Shown: piece after piece, positions 23,621-35,394 of the stretch
How the letters are laid out: each line of letters begins with the position of its first letter
How positions within the stretch are numbered: the stretch's first letter is position 1
Origin: Cryptomeria japonica
Taxonomy: Eukaryota; Streptophyta; Pinopsida; Cupressales; Cupressaceae
Assembly: GCF_030272615.1 (NCBI RefSeq)
Contig: NC_081405.1
Coordinates: 650,208,920 to 650,270,919 of the forward strand
Direction: 5' to 3'
Length of the DNA stretch: 62,000 bases
Position numbers and translations under genes: made by a program
The notes under the pieces: generated by a model
Told to the model about the DNA's origin: nothing
The model's database searches: none
What the model saw: the letters and a program-made list of their open reading frames with translations, nothing else

Positions 23621-24805
23621 TTATAGGTTTTACTCTGTTTTCAAAAACTTCAATCAAAGGGCATGAACCTTTGATGTAATATAAAATATTCAATGTAATC
23701 ATTTGAAAAAAAAGTTATGGTAGTTGGAAGATAGATAGTTACAGTTCAAAAGTTTTAAACATTTTTTGTGTTTCAAGACAAAGACTTTATTTCAAGTTAA
23801 TACAAAGAAATCCAGTTCTCTTATTTGCAATTGTGTAGTGGATTTTCATTTTCAAAATAGTTCTCTACTATTATTATCTATGATTAATAATTATTGCTCT
23901 AAATCTTTGTGTGAAGAAGTTATGTGATGTTACATGGTTGGATTATCAAAATACATATGAGAATCATTTTTCCTGTTGTGTCTTGTTTAATTGGTCTTTC
24001 AAAGGAAAGTTAAATTCAATTAAACTAACTATGAAAAGTATCATTTAGCTATATAACATTTGAGGTTGGGTAGTTGACAGATCTATCTGAAAGGGGATTT
24101 AAAAAATTGTCTCTCAGAGTTATACATAGGTTTTGTAAATGAATAACTCTATTTTCCAAAGGAAATAAGGCACATATCTAGTTACAGATAAAATTCAATT
24201 CAAGATCAAACAAATCATTTTCAGATTTATGTGTATGTTAGTAGGAAATAGAAGTAGAGAACAGGAGTAAGAAGTAATCAAACTGAAACAAGAGCTAATT
24301 AGTAAAAGGATAATTAGGAAAGTAGAATAAATCAAGTAATTTAAACAATATTATATTTTATCCCAAAGGTATATGCCACTTTGAGATAAACACCAAAATT
24401 AGGAAACACAATCTACAATAAAAAGCACCAATTTGGAGAACCGATTGGTGAGTAGGTACACCCGCCTAGGTTTTGCACAGCCTAAAGTGAGGGAGTTAGC
24501 AACCTTGAACGGTTCACTCTATTAGTTGGCCAAATCAATTGGAGAGTTCAAAGATAGGAGTTGGCATTAACTTTGAACTTATCCAATCTGTTGATTTGAG
24601 AACCAACACCTACTAGGACATATCACCACCTTTTTGCATCCCAAAAGTATCTAATTGAATGAATCCTAATTGAAGCAGATCCCTAGGAAATTTTTCTGTT
24701 CTTTTCAAATGAATTGAATGAATCCTAATTGAAGAAAATCCCTAATCCATATAATTAACTAAATGTATCTAAAATGAACTCATCTAAGATGAATGGACGA
24801 ATCTA

Positions 24806-24808
<3 letters not shown>
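23621..24808. other. Non-coding stretch
   Basis: AT-rich with no supported gene. A partial repeat GAATGAATCCTAATTGAAG-AAATCCCTA occurs twice near 24658-24745. Confidence 0.4.

Positions 24809-24878
<70 letters not shown>
24809..24878. repeat. (GA)35 microsatellite
   Basis: Uninterrupted GA dinucleotide run of about 70 bp. Open frames across it are artefacts. Confidence 0.97.
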
Positions 24879-24881
<3 letters not shown>

Positions 24882-25357
24882 TGGAAAAAATGGGATGGAG
24901 ACATTTGAGAGACAGAGATATATATTAATAATATTTATAATATCTACAAGTCGTCCACAAGTTAGTTTATCAATCACAATGTCTAGTCAACTAGGTTCTA
25001 AAACCCACACGTTACTCCAAGAGTGGGGACATGAACTACGTGTCACCCAAGCCACACTATACTTGGTCCATTGACCATCCACACACTTTGTCTAGCTAGT
25101 GCATAGCGCAATACTCTAGTGCATTTATTTGGAACAAACTACGAACTAGTAATAGTGAGCATAATGTCAACCTTAACTTTTCTTCTTGATCACCCCTTAT
25201 AAAATTTGAATAGATTTGTCTTTATATTTATCCTTAATTTTTTTTCAAACTAAAAGCCTCAAAACAAAATAGTGGTAGAACGTGGTACAAAATATTGCAT
25301 CAATGTACTAATAGGTTGTGAGAAATAGACCTTTGAAAAATATCATAAATAATTTTT
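24879..25357. other. Non-coding stretch
   Basis: No supported gene, RNA or mobile-element feature seen. Confidence 0.4.
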
Positions 25358-25659
25358 AATATAGAAATGTTTAATATCCCATAGGTCAATTTTGATTTTT
25401 ACATATAATTACATATAGAAATGTATAATATCCCATATAATAACCCATACCTTGACAATGTTTAATTAAAATTTCATATAAAAATGTTTAATATCCCATA
25501 GGTCAATTTTATTTTTTACTTATAATTATAATATCTCATATAATATCCCATTTAATTATAATTACCCATATAATATCCCATTTAATTATGTAATTGTAAT
25601 ATCACATTTACATATAATTATAATATCCCAGAGGTCAATTTCAATTTCAAATTACTCTG

Positions 25660-25780
25660 CAAAGCAAAAGACTTTGAAAAACTTAATTCCCGCAAGGCAA
25701 AGAAAAAGACTTCAAAAAACTTCATTCCCGCAAGGCAAAGAAATAGACTTTGAAAAACTTCATTCCCACAAGGCAAAGCA
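25660..25780. repeat. ~37-bp tandem repeat, three copies
   Basis: Unit AAAGACTTTGAAAAACTTCA followed by TTCCCGCAAGGCAAAG; the three copies differ at a few positions. Confidence 0.85.
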
Positions 25781-25895
25781 GGAGAGGAGATTCGTAAATG
25801 GTGGTGAATGAAGAGTTAATTCATGCATAGGAGAGGAGATTCACAGACGGTGGTGAATGAAGAGTTCATTCATGCATAGGAGAGGAGATTCACAG
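25780..25895. repeat. 49-bp tandem repeat, ~2.4 copies
   Basis: Unit AGGAGAGGAGATTCACAGAC followed by GGTGGTGAATGAAGAGTTCA and TTCATGCAT. Directly downstream is CAGGTGAGCA, a splice-donor-like sequence. Confidence 0.85.
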
Positions 25896-26398
25896 GAGGA
25901 GGAAATTAGTTTACAGGTGAGCAATCACTTAGCTTCATCTTATGTGCATTTCAAACATAATAAGAATTATTTGTTTCCCTTTTCAATGATCTTCTAGGGT
26001 TTTTTAGGCTTTTTCATGGTATTGCAAGGGTTTGTATGCTTTATAAAGGCTTTGAAGGATGTTCTTTGAATGTTGGGATTGTGCCAAGTACTTCTTTTGT
26101 ATATGGACAATAAATTGAATGTTAGGGGAAGACATCATATGTGATGTGCAAGGCAACCAACGTGTCTTGTCATTAGGAACCTTAAGCATACTGGAAGACC
26201 AGAACTCAAACATGTAAACCAATTACATAAAAAAAAATTAATTATTAACTGCTACCAAAAGGGGATAGCTCCCTTACATCCCATATGCAGGCTACACGGT
26301 AGTAGAAACATAAGAAAAAATATATATTCTAAATAACAAAAAATTGCTGCGAGCCTTTCACCAATGTCCACCACATACACAACTAAGGCTGCACTAAG

Positions 26399-26912
26399 TC
26401 ACTTATCATTTGAATACAGGAATCTCCTGAAGGGCCAAAAGTCAAGGTTTTTGACACCCACCTGGAACACCTTTGAAGCCTCTACCATGAAATTCTTCTT
26501 CGTTTCTCGCATAGCCCTGGCCTCCCAAGCATCCTCATCCTCCGACTCAGACTTTTCCTCTAGTGGATCCAATATGTAATGTTCCAGATTGAAGTACACA
26601 TTCAAAACACTAGTCCATCCACCCGAATCCAAGTCCAGAATAGCACTTGCTACCACTTGCCCATCAACCGATCTTACGAAGCCATTGATCATCTATATGC
26701 ATGCTTCCTTGGAATCAAGGATGTCAACCATTGGGCATAGAATCACCTCATAGATGAAACCATAACACCAGTGCATGTCCCCACCCAAAATACCCTTGGC
26801 CAAATGCCACATCACATCCCAAGTGAGCTCATCTAATTTAAAAAGTCTCCTACATTGCTGCTAAAATGTCTCCTCCGCACATAGGCAACTCAACCCAAAG
26901 TGATGGACCATT
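26399..26912 (-). pseudogene. Unrecognised gene fragment
   Basis: One minus-strand frame runs from about 26912 to 26399 with two stops (near 26871 and 26693). It reads FKLDELTWDVMWHLAKGILG, CYGFIYEVILCPMVDILDSK, then MINGFVRSVDGQVVASAILD, GGWTSVLNVYFNLEHYILDP and an acidic stretch EEKSESEDEDAWEARAMRET. Composition looks like real protein (Trp, Cys, hydrophobic periodicity), not a shadow. I do not recognise the family. Its place between inverted repeats suggests a captured host exon. Confidence 0.45.
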
Positions 26913-27788
26913 TTCCCTCAATTCTCCTCCTACATTCATTGCTTGATCTGCCTTACTATTTAACCTTAGCCTTATGATCCCTTGAAATGGCAAGAATAAC
27001 AAAAAAGACTAATTAGATATTTTAAAGATGCATATTTTCTGTCCTTATCGAACAATGGGCTTTGTCTTAAAGAGAATGAAATCTGATATCCCATGAAAGC
27101 CAAATCCATCTTTGGATTTGAACTTTCCTAATCTCTTGGAACCTTCTCCCAATTTCCCTTCATTCATGGTAATCAGAGCCTTATTTTTGTCTATCATGAT
27201 CATCTTTGTTAGTCTGTATCCAAATTTGTGGTTTGGAATCCAGATCACTACCCTCCCTTAGTCGTACCTATCCAATGCCTTCTTTTTTCTGCCTCCATGA
27301 GGCTTCATAGTCGTCCACTAGAATTTGTTCCAAATCCTCACTTGGGATTGCCTAAAAAAATTTCTTATCCTTTGTCCTTAAATCTTTTGTTCTTGAGTGC
27401 ATTTGTCTAGTTCCTTGGTGTCTAGTCCTTAAAGGAAATGAGAAGTGCACATCTGATATAAATAAGAAGTCCAGACCTGATTATGAAAGTTTATGTCCCT
27501 TTCAAAGGGCAGAAATAATGAAGAGTTTCACTCTTTAAAAAGGGTGCTATTTATTTTAAGAACTATTAAATGGGATATTATAATTATATGTAAATTTACA
27601 TATAATTATAATATCCCATTTACTTTTATTTACTATACAAAGAAAAAGATCAAAATTGACCTATGGGATATTAAACATTTCTATATGTAATTAGAAAATT
27701 TGTGATCCGAATGAACATTGCCAAGCTATGTTGAATATATGTTTTGCACTATTTGACCAATATAAGCAATGCATGAAAAATGTGGTAA

Positions 27789-27954
27789 CATAGACAAGGC
27801 AATGAACTATCAGAAAAATGCCTTAAAGAAATGCGGTCTCATGGTGATGGAATGCCATGATAGTCAAATTACTATGGATTGTCATGGCATTTCATCACCT
27901 TGAGAACACATTTCTTTTAGACATTTTTTCAAATAGTTCATTGCTTTGTCTATG
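27789..27954. repeat. 166-bp imperfect foldback (MITE- or precursor-like)
   Basis: The left arm CATAGACAAGGCAATGAACT...ATGGAATGCCATGATA (27789-27862) pairs with the right arm ATTGTCATGGCATTTCATCA...GTTCATTGCTTTGTCTATG (27878-27954), around a loop of about 15 bases. Arms are ~75 nt with scattered mismatches. It could be a short MITE or a precursor of small RNAs; transcription is unknown. Confidence 0.8.
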
Positions 27955-28990
27955 CAAGGTAGTGAACCATTTGATAAAATTCTTAAGGCAAACATGTATT
28001 TAGTTGTATGTACCTGATTCTAATAAGAAAATAAGTTACTTTTACCTACCCCTAATTGTGTATTTTGTAATGTGATGGAATGATTGATTTTTACAGTCCT
28101 AAAGAATACTCTTTACCATTCATTCCAGTATTTGTATAGACTATGATGACTGCATATTGTAACAAGAAATAAATCTATTCATGTTGTCTACTGTGTAATT
28201 TTTAGCATATGTATCATGTGACTTATGTAAATCTGATTATGATTGACCTTCATATAAGATGTAAGCTAACATAAGATAAATGGGTTACATATGAAGGAAC
28301 CTGAACCCCTTTGACGATGATCCTACATAGTCTACATAAAGGCAAGGCGATGATTCTTCTCATGGATCAACAGGTATAAGTCAATACACCCTATAGAAAC
28401 CATTTAGTGTTTGCTTGCTTTCTCTTTACACCCATCTTGGAGTGGTTTAATAATAAGTCAGGTTTTAGCAACTATATTTTGTCAAAACTAAGATTTTTTT
28501 TCTCACCTAAACCACCTTGACATCCACATGGTATAGCTCATTCCACTTTCTCGGCCCTCCTATATGTTTTAAGTGACAAGGAAGACTATTTTTCTGATTT
28601 TTTGAAACTCCAAAATTACTAGGAAAACAAATTTGCTCAGTTTTTGAAACCTCCACATTAGCAACAACTCTAATACAATTATCAACACTTGAGGCCCCAG
28701 TTGGACTTATTTGAATTTAAATCTCAATATCAAATTTAGGGATGACTTCTTCATCAACATTACCCTTAATGATTAATTTGGGGAAAAAGCATGATCTATT
28801 CTTACCAATCCATGCAATGGACGTTTGACAACCCACCCTCAAATCTATTTGCAACATTTTCAAAAAATCAACAAGATATGGTGAACCATGTATTACAACT
28901 TCTTGTCGTCTCTCTCCATGGAATCCTAAAATTTATTTCCACTCACAATAACAATAGACCCTCTCCCAACTATATCTCTCATTTAATGGA
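27955..28990. other. Non-coding stretch
   Basis: No supported gene before 28990. Possibly promoter or upstream intron of the SET-containing gene. Confidence 0.4.
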
Positions 28991-29809
28991 GTGCAGGTAC
29001 CACCAAATAGGTATTTATCAAATGTGTCTTCCTTGAGCGAGGGAAATTCAGGAAGAGAAGAGGAAAGAGAGACATGTAGTAGGTCTAAAAGAGGGAGATC
29101 AACTAGAGGTCAAAAGATTAGAAGAAAATTCCGTAAATGCATGGATTTTTTCCTTTCTCAAGGGGGGTCATGTTCTTATGATGGTGAGAGCATAGGCGAC
29201 ATCAAGGTGCCCTTAAGGTACAAACATCTACAGAAATAATGGGTACCCAAGGAACTTCCTCCAATAAACACTGATTTTTGTGTTAACGGGATGATATATC
29301 ACATAGCACCATCATCATTACATGGTTTGGGCCTATTTTCCATCGATGGCATAAAGGTCTATTACAACAAAGTTGTTGAATTGATGAAGTATATCAAACC
29401 CTATTACAATTATAAAAATTGGATGCAACTGGTTCAATATACACAAAGTATGTGTAGGTATGCACTATTAGCAAATTATATATAGCTCAAAGATAATTAT
29501 CAAAGTGAAAGAGTGGCTATGTACATTGACAGAAGGCCAAAAGCAATAGGGAATATTGTAGGTTCTATAAATAGTATATGACCTGGGTCAACTTATAGGC
29601 AACCCAATTGCATATTCAAGGCGTGCGAGGGAAATTGTGTATTCGTATGTGCGATAAAATCAATAAGTGTAGAGGAAGAGATGCTAATCGATTACAATTT
29701 GAATCACATAGATACAAACGAAGTTACTATCATGGTGGTGGTACAACACGACATTGATTCAACACATAGCACAGACGGGGATGTAGCTCCGGGCACTTTT
29801 ATCGAGTAG
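28991..29809 (+). pseudogene. SET-domain exon
   Basis: One frame of ~272 codons with stops at 29237-29239, at 29486-29488 and near 29578. A basic N-terminal part (ERETCSRSKRGRSTRGQKIR) leads to a SET fold: IAPSSLHGLGLFSIDGIKVY (GxG substrate entry), then YIDRRPKAIGNIVGSINS and RQPNCIFKACEGNCVFVCAI (N-H/N-C pseudoknot region), then ISVEEEMLIDYNLN (the E-E-L-x-x-D-Y motif). SET domains transfer methyl groups to lysines. Key residues are partly retained, but the usual NHS is NS followed by a stop. A final TAG lies right at the splice donor (TAG|GTAAAT), so it may once have been CAG. Confidence 0.75.
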
Positions 29810-30792
29810 GTAAATCTCATTGTAATTGTACAAATTAGATAAAATAAAAATGCTATATTATTATGTTCTTTTCTTTAGGGTTTTGGATTAAGTTTGATAA
29901 TGCTACTAATATTCTTGTCACAGACAGATGTTGGAGGAAAGGCACCTACAGTAGCTGATAACATTGATATAGAGGTGGACTCACTGTTATGTGATGATGA
30001 CATCACATATTCCACAAACCCTACTCAAATGATAAGAAAGACACAAAAAAAAATTAACAAAGAAATTCTTAAATTATTATTCATAGTCCTGAAACTGATG
30101 AGATACAAGAGAGGGTGAAACAATTGATAGAGAGAGCACAAAACTTGCAAGTAAGAAGTCATGAAATATTTAATTATAACATAAGTTCATTCATGGTTTA
30201 TATTTTCTACTCTTTTATGTCATGAACAAAAATATGTACATGTTGTTTTGACAAGAGTTTTTGTGTCCTCGTGAAGTTGGTGGCCATGATCAAGGTACTC
30301 CAGGTAGTTTAGGTGATGACCATGTTATCTGCATGCATCAACTCATATTTTTATATATTCCTGTCCTTCCGTTAATGTGTTATTGGTCATATATTTAATG
30401 TATTGTATATTTAATGTATTAATCTTCTGGTGTTGTCCATGTTCCTATTCATTCACCACCTCATCTGACCCCATCATCTGCACCTATATTGCCAACTACA
30501 ATGTCGACAACACACAGCATGCAGTCATCGAGTACTGCACCGACCTATGCAGAAGGACATGTACCTGGGGATGCAGAGGCTACTAGTGGTGACATTTTAG
30601 CACCATTTCCTTGATCTTCCCGTATTACTTGTATGAGAACGTTGCCGGTCACTTTTGTGGTGACTGGTGATCTTGTCTGCATAAAGATAGAGAAGGTTCC
30701 AGGTACTTTAAAATTATTATTATATATAGTCCAATTGTAATTTACTTATCGATCACTCATTTTGGACTAATGATCCCATGATTTTTTTGTAG

Positions 30793-31301
30793 GCAATGAT
30801 ATTTTTAATAAATATCTAAATGATATGATCTTTAGGCCCACCATACGTACACGGTGGAATTCCCAAAATCAACAATTAAAAGATGAAATCATAAACCATT
30901 TGGTTGTGTTGTTCATAAATGACACATTCAACAAAACCAAGGTCCTTCAAAAAGTTGGCACATATCTAGAGTATGCAAGGGACCAATATAGGACACGTTT
31001 AGAGAAGAACAAAAAGTACAAGCATCCCCCCATGATTCCAGAGAGGGAGTGGAAGGACCTGGTTTCAGATGGGAAGGAGAAAGCTTAAAAGAGAAGGACA
31101 TAAACCACTAGGAGAAGGAAGGTATGTGATACTATTAACAATGTAGTTATGTACTAATTACTCTTTATATTTACATAATCTAACATATTTCAAACTTTTC
31201 ATAGGCTACTCGACACATCAAAGGCAACTAAGGAAATACTAGAAAAGCACGGGCAACACAAAATTGGCTCTGTTGGTTATATGAAAGTTTCCACACAAAT
31301 T
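30793..31301 (+). pseudogene. Plant En/Spm transposase (family 24)-like exons
   Basis: Exon 30793-31121 encodes NKYLNDMIFRPTIRTRWNSQ, then YLEYARDQYRTRLEKNKKYK and PPMIPEREWKDLVSDGKEKA. The R-W, RDQYR and IPEREW-LV spacing matches my memory of Transposase_24 (Ptta/En/Spm) proteins, which accompany CACTA elements. A second exon, 31205-31301, may continue as LLDTSKATKEILEKHGQHKI. A stop follows KEKA in the first frame, while another frame stays open to the exon end, suggesting a shift. Assignment is moderate. Confidence 0.5.
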
Positions 31302-31799
31302 GTAAGTATCAATAAATGAAATATCGCATCAAAATAATTGATTGCAAACAATTTTTTTTAATCAAACAATAGAAGCAAAATTCATGATATTAAGCAAAAA
31401 AGTAGGGCTCTGTATTCAATAGAGTGCCCATAGAAGATGACATGAAAATTGCCTTCCAGCAAGGCTATGGAGCCATGGATTAATTCCTAAGAGAATTGAG
31501 TGGGCAAACACAAGATTCTGATGCATCTGTCACACAGGTAAATAAGCTAAATGAAAATTATTTAAAATTGAATACTTGAGCAATAATCTATTCAATGTTA
31601 ATTTCCAACATAAAGTGACTATATTTGTTGTAAATAAGCAAGCAATGATAAAAATGCACATGGCATTGGAATACAACCTGCTAAGGGTGGAACATAACCT
31701 GCACATGATGAAGGTCTCGGTGTGCATCCCGGTACTGGAGGTATTCATGTGTTATATAATTTTTTTTATGTAATTATTAATACAATTAAATATCTTTAA

Positions 31800-32095
31800 T
31801 TTAAATTGGTGTAGTAATTAATGTAACCCTTTTTGTTTTTATTTTAGAGCATGTAGAGTGTGGTGAACAAGTGGAGCATGATCAGGGTAGACAACATCAA
31901 GAACGTGATGTGCCCCCATCAGGTAAAGAGGACCACTGTTATTCCTTTAAACTAATTTAATTGCAATTGGTGTATTGATTAATGTAACCTTCCGTGTTTC
32001 AACTCCAGAGGATTTAGAGGGTGTTCAACATGTTGAGGATGAAGCTAGATAAAATGATCAGGAAGATGATGTGGCCCCATTAGGTAAAGAGAACC
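31800..32095 (+). repeat. Tandem duplication of an exon and its intron borders
   Basis: Two units of about 160 bp (31800-31935, 31960-32095). Each has AATTGGTGTAKTRATTAATG, a pyrimidine tract and AG, a 75-76-bp acidic exon (AT-TAGAG-GTGTT/GGTGAAC...GATGTG-CCCC) and GTAAAGAG. Confidence 0.75.
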
Positions 32096-32335
32096 CCTAT
32101 AAAATTCTTTTAATTAATGAAATACTTGTAACGATAATAAAAACTCTTATGAATTTAACCCATTTCTTTGTTATTGCAGCAGACCCCCCCTTTGCCTAGG
32201 CATCCTCATCGTGAGTACAGGACTAGGCATATATTAAGATAACGAGCAAAGGGCACAAAAACTAAAGAGGGAAAAAATGATGAAGAAAATGATGCAACAC
32301 TTAGTCTTTACTTAGCTTCAAAAAATAAAAAATAA

Positions 32336-33959
32336 AAAAAAAATGATTGTAATCGTATCATTTGTTAATGAAAGAATTTTATGTGTTAATGAATGTAATG
32401 TTATATTTTATTAATGAATGAGAGAATGAATGAATGTTATATGTTAATGGGGAATTTAGAGTGATGTTAGGGGTTGGGGGGGAGGGCCAAATGATCTTCC
32501 ACCTTCACGTGGTTGGCCCTATTAAGTAGATAATATTAAACTATTCTTGAAACAAAGAGAAGCTCAATAAGGTAACACACTTTTCATTATTTCATTATGC
32601 TCCATTATTAAAATTATTGAATAATATGTATTGAATCTTAATTGCAGGGTCCAACAAAGCCAACATGAACAACATCACAAGAAGTTACTTAGTGGAGACC
32701 ATCAAAGGTAAGGTCCTTGGTTATGATTTTGTTGTTTATATTCATATTGTTGATTATAGAAAATAGATTTTGTTGTTTATATTCATATTGCTGATTATAG
32801 AAAATAGATTTTGTTGTTTATATTCATATTGCTGATTACATAGGCAAATATTCATTTAACTTTTTAAAAGGGAAGTCACCAAATACACCAAATTTTTATC
32901 TAAGTCTGAGATCAAAGATTAGCAATTAGGAGTACTTTGGGAGGTATCCTTGTGTGAGTAGGATTTCGGGGTTCAGTGTGAATTAGGAAGTGGAGAGCCT
33001 CAAGTTGTCCTTGGGAAATTTGAGTAAGTCTAAACTAATTTGTATTAATGGTTGGATGATGGTTAGGAAGAATGAGTGCATTGTTTGGATGTGTAAACCT
33101 TGTGAGTACCTTATGGCCTTGTGAGGGCTCTTGAAGTTTGGGAAGGGTAATCACCTTGTTTGAATAGGTGAGTTGGGAGAAAGATCTCCCTAATTGGTTG
33201 ATTTTTCTTTGGAGAAATATCAACCATACTCACACATCCTTCCACACATATCTAACCTTATTGAACCCACAATATTGTTCCACAACTCAAAAACACCCTC
33301 AAACTTCACATTGTTACTCAACTAGGACTGCCCCTTAAATAAGACTCCTTCTCTTCATCAAAACCAACTCAAAATGCATAAGACTTATCTAAAACACATA
33401 CACAACCCCCTTCAAGACTCTTATTTCTTGACCAAACCACCTTTCTACACCCCCTATCCACCCTAAGGGATTCAACAACATTTATTGCAGGTTTACTATC
33501 TTTAGGACAATCATGACAAATGGGGTCTTCTCCTCCCACTAGGATTTTCTAGCACCTCCAAGGGTTACTAAAGGTCTCCACACACCTTTCCCAATTGTCT
33601 CCTTCTCACCAAACCCACTCTTTGCATCTTATTCATAAGATCTTAGTCCACTAATCTTTTAGGATAGTCATATTAATAATGGTCAATCTAATCCACCAAG
33701 GGCCACACTACCTTGGGAAGGGTCTGTAATAACCCCTCACACCCCTTACTACCTTCCTCAAACCTTCCAAGTTCACTTTCACTCTTATATCCACCCAAAC
33801 AACTCCAATCTTGTTGTCTTTAGCAGTCTGAGACACAAAATTAGTCAGTTTACAATTTGTATTCCTTCATGTTTTTTTACTCAGATCTCTCCTATACTCT
33901 TGAGGTTTCTTCTTGAATATTTTGTTCATGGATACCTGAACTTTGATGATGAAAACTAT
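32336..33959. other. Non-coding stretch with one exon-like block
   Basis: 32648-32708 is flanked by TTAATTGCAG and GTAAGG and could be an untranslated exon of the preceding gene. A 41-bp tandem repeat lies at 32724-32840. 32960-33900 shows no supported gene; a short inverted repeat (GGTTGATTTTTCTTTGGAGA...ATATCAACC) is at 33195-33225. Confidence 0.4.
32724..32840. repeat. 41-bp tandem repeat, ~2.8 copies
   Basis: Unit GATTTTGTTGTTTATATTCA followed by TATTGYTGATTATAGAAAATA; copies nearly identical, so recent. Confidence 0.9.
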
Positions 33960-34650
33960 TAGAGGAAGAATACATGAGGAGGAAAGGATCCTTTTAGGTC
34001 AACATGGAAGAGACCAAAAAGCATCAATGCTTTGCATCATCACCAAAAGATAACACAAAAGTACATATACAACACAACATGTATACAACATATAGAAGAA
34101 TAAAGATACAAATACGAGAATGCCATGTCTAAACAAGAGCTAGAACCCACTATGAAATATAGTTTACACTTGTCCTTGAATTGAGAACTTCAACATTTTA
34201 ATGGACTACATAGGGCACTGCTTTAATGAGCCGACTACACATCAAATTGGTCTAAGGTAGATATAATGGTAAAAGGAACATCTAAGCTTTTAAAATTCAA
34301 CTTTAACTTAAGGGTGATGGAACCAATGGTGGGACAAGTGAAACCATCATGCACCTTAATCAAGACTTCAGATTTATCATAATTGTCTCGATATAATGTA
34401 TATGTGAAAAGATATTATTTTGTATTCATATTAACCATACATAGTGGATCAATAAGCACCCTACATGTGGGTTTGTCATTAGTTATAGCAGTAATGTATA
34501 ATGGTCCATTAGGTGTATGCTTTCAGTTACCACTTTGGGTAAAGGTGATATTAGGTTCAATCTTAGGTTTCAGTCTATCTTGTTTAGGATTTGGTTCCAT
34601 CATGTTCACTAGATATTCAACTTAGTTGGTAACTCCAAGGGTCACCTTTT
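33960..34650 (-). pseudogene. Gypsy gag-pol remnant with retropepsin motif
   Basis: On the minus strand, LYITAITNDKPTCRVLIDPL-CMVNMNTK matches the N-terminal part of a plant gypsy protease (hydrophobic-LID-x-x-S-x-N pattern, with the second catalytic-loop residues changed). LIKVHDGFTCPTIGSITLKL matches the following strand. Stops interrupt it, and the LLGRPW box was not found. It differs clearly from the Tat element at 1-9918 and looks older. It may extend toward 34806. Confidence 0.6.
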
Positions 34651-34810
34651 CATCCTAGTGACTACTTTCAATCTTATGAATATCATTGTCCCTTGATAAG
34701 GCATTTTCTTCATTGATGTTGAAATTTGTCCCTAATACCTTTATCATATGACTGAATTTTTTGATGCTATACATTGTCTTGTGTTTTTTCTTTCCTAACT
34801 ACCATAGTTG

Positions 34811-34973
34811 TGTTAGACAGTTCAAATAACTAGAAGACAATTGTGAGGGGGGGGGTGAATCAGTTGTCACTAGATTATCAAAACCTTAAGCCATAAAAAC
34901 TTTAATACCGGAATGCTTAAACCAAATATCGAAATAGCAGATAAATTAATTAAGCATTGCAGTGTAATAAAAT
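34811..34973 (-). repeat. Array LTR 1 (3'-most), outer piece
   Basis: Starts TGTTAGACAGTTCAAATAAC on the plus strand, as in the other two LTRs. No PBS precedes it, as expected for a 3' LTR on the minus strand. Broken after AAAAT at 34969-34973. Confidence 0.85.
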
Positions 34974-35303
34974 TGTGACCCCTGCAATTTTAACCACATT
35001 TTGGGTCCTCACCTTGGCGATGGAATCTCCTTCCCTAACCAGGACCCATTTATGCATTTCCACCCCTTCTCTCTTCCTCCTTCATGTAATGTATTTTCTC
35101 TAGACCTTGTCCGAGCCCCAAAATAGGGTAGGATAGTAATGTGGCGCCCATGTCCCCCCAAGACAGTGGTGTGGCACCTCTGTCCTCACCCCTTAGGGTG
35201 GCCCTATGTTCGGTCTACCCGATCTCCTCTGCATTTCTTGTCATTGGGGTTTGTAATTCCTCTTTGTTGGACTTTGGTGGTTGAAAATTAATCCTTGAGG
35301 CAT

Positions 35304-35314
35304 GTATAAAAAGG
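35304..35314 (+). promoter_or_regulatory. TATA box of the solo LTR
   Basis: GTATAAAAAGG within the first half of the LTR; position fits an LTR promoter. Confidence 0.45.
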
Positions 35315-35394
35315 AATTCAATACCCTCATTCATGGACAGATGGAAGACAAATGAAAGATGAACGGACAAATAAAGAGCATAAAGAGAAGATAT

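Larger units (their letters stand above)
25358..27697. mobile_element. Possible TIR element with captured gene fragment
   Basis: The left end carries ATAGAAATGTTTAATATCCC-ATAGGTCAATTTTGAT (25361-25400). The right end carries the same words in inverted orientation (27655-27697), followed inward on both sides by TTACATATAATTATAATATC and AATATCCCATTT. Between them are tandem repeats and a minus-strand protein-coding remnant, the layout expected of a Pack-MULE-like element. No clear target duplication was found and the ends are AT-rich, so this is tentative. Confidence 0.4.
28991..32335 (+). pseudogene. Multi-exon transposon gene: SET domain plus En/Spm family-24-like exons
   Basis: At least seven exon-like blocks in one orientation, most bounded by usable AG and GT sites: SET exon to 29809, 29924-30150, a Ser/Thr/Pro-rich block ending 30702, 30793-31121 (transposase-24-like), 31205-31301, 31373-31537, twin exons 31848-31922 and 32008-32083, and a last exon 32180-32335 ending at TAA. 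Several exons carry stops, so it is a pseudogene. That all blocks form one transcript is inference. Orientation and position match a second gene of the CACTA element whose transposase tail is at 18221. Confidence 0.6.

Noticed and set aside
24780-25074. Ser/Leu and Arg/Glu repeat frames on both strands
   Set aside because: Produced entirely by the (GA)n microsatellite.
34383-34625. 80-codon plus-strand hydrophobic frame that could pass for a membrane protein
   Set aside because: Opposite strand of a gypsy protease remnant with the LID motif.
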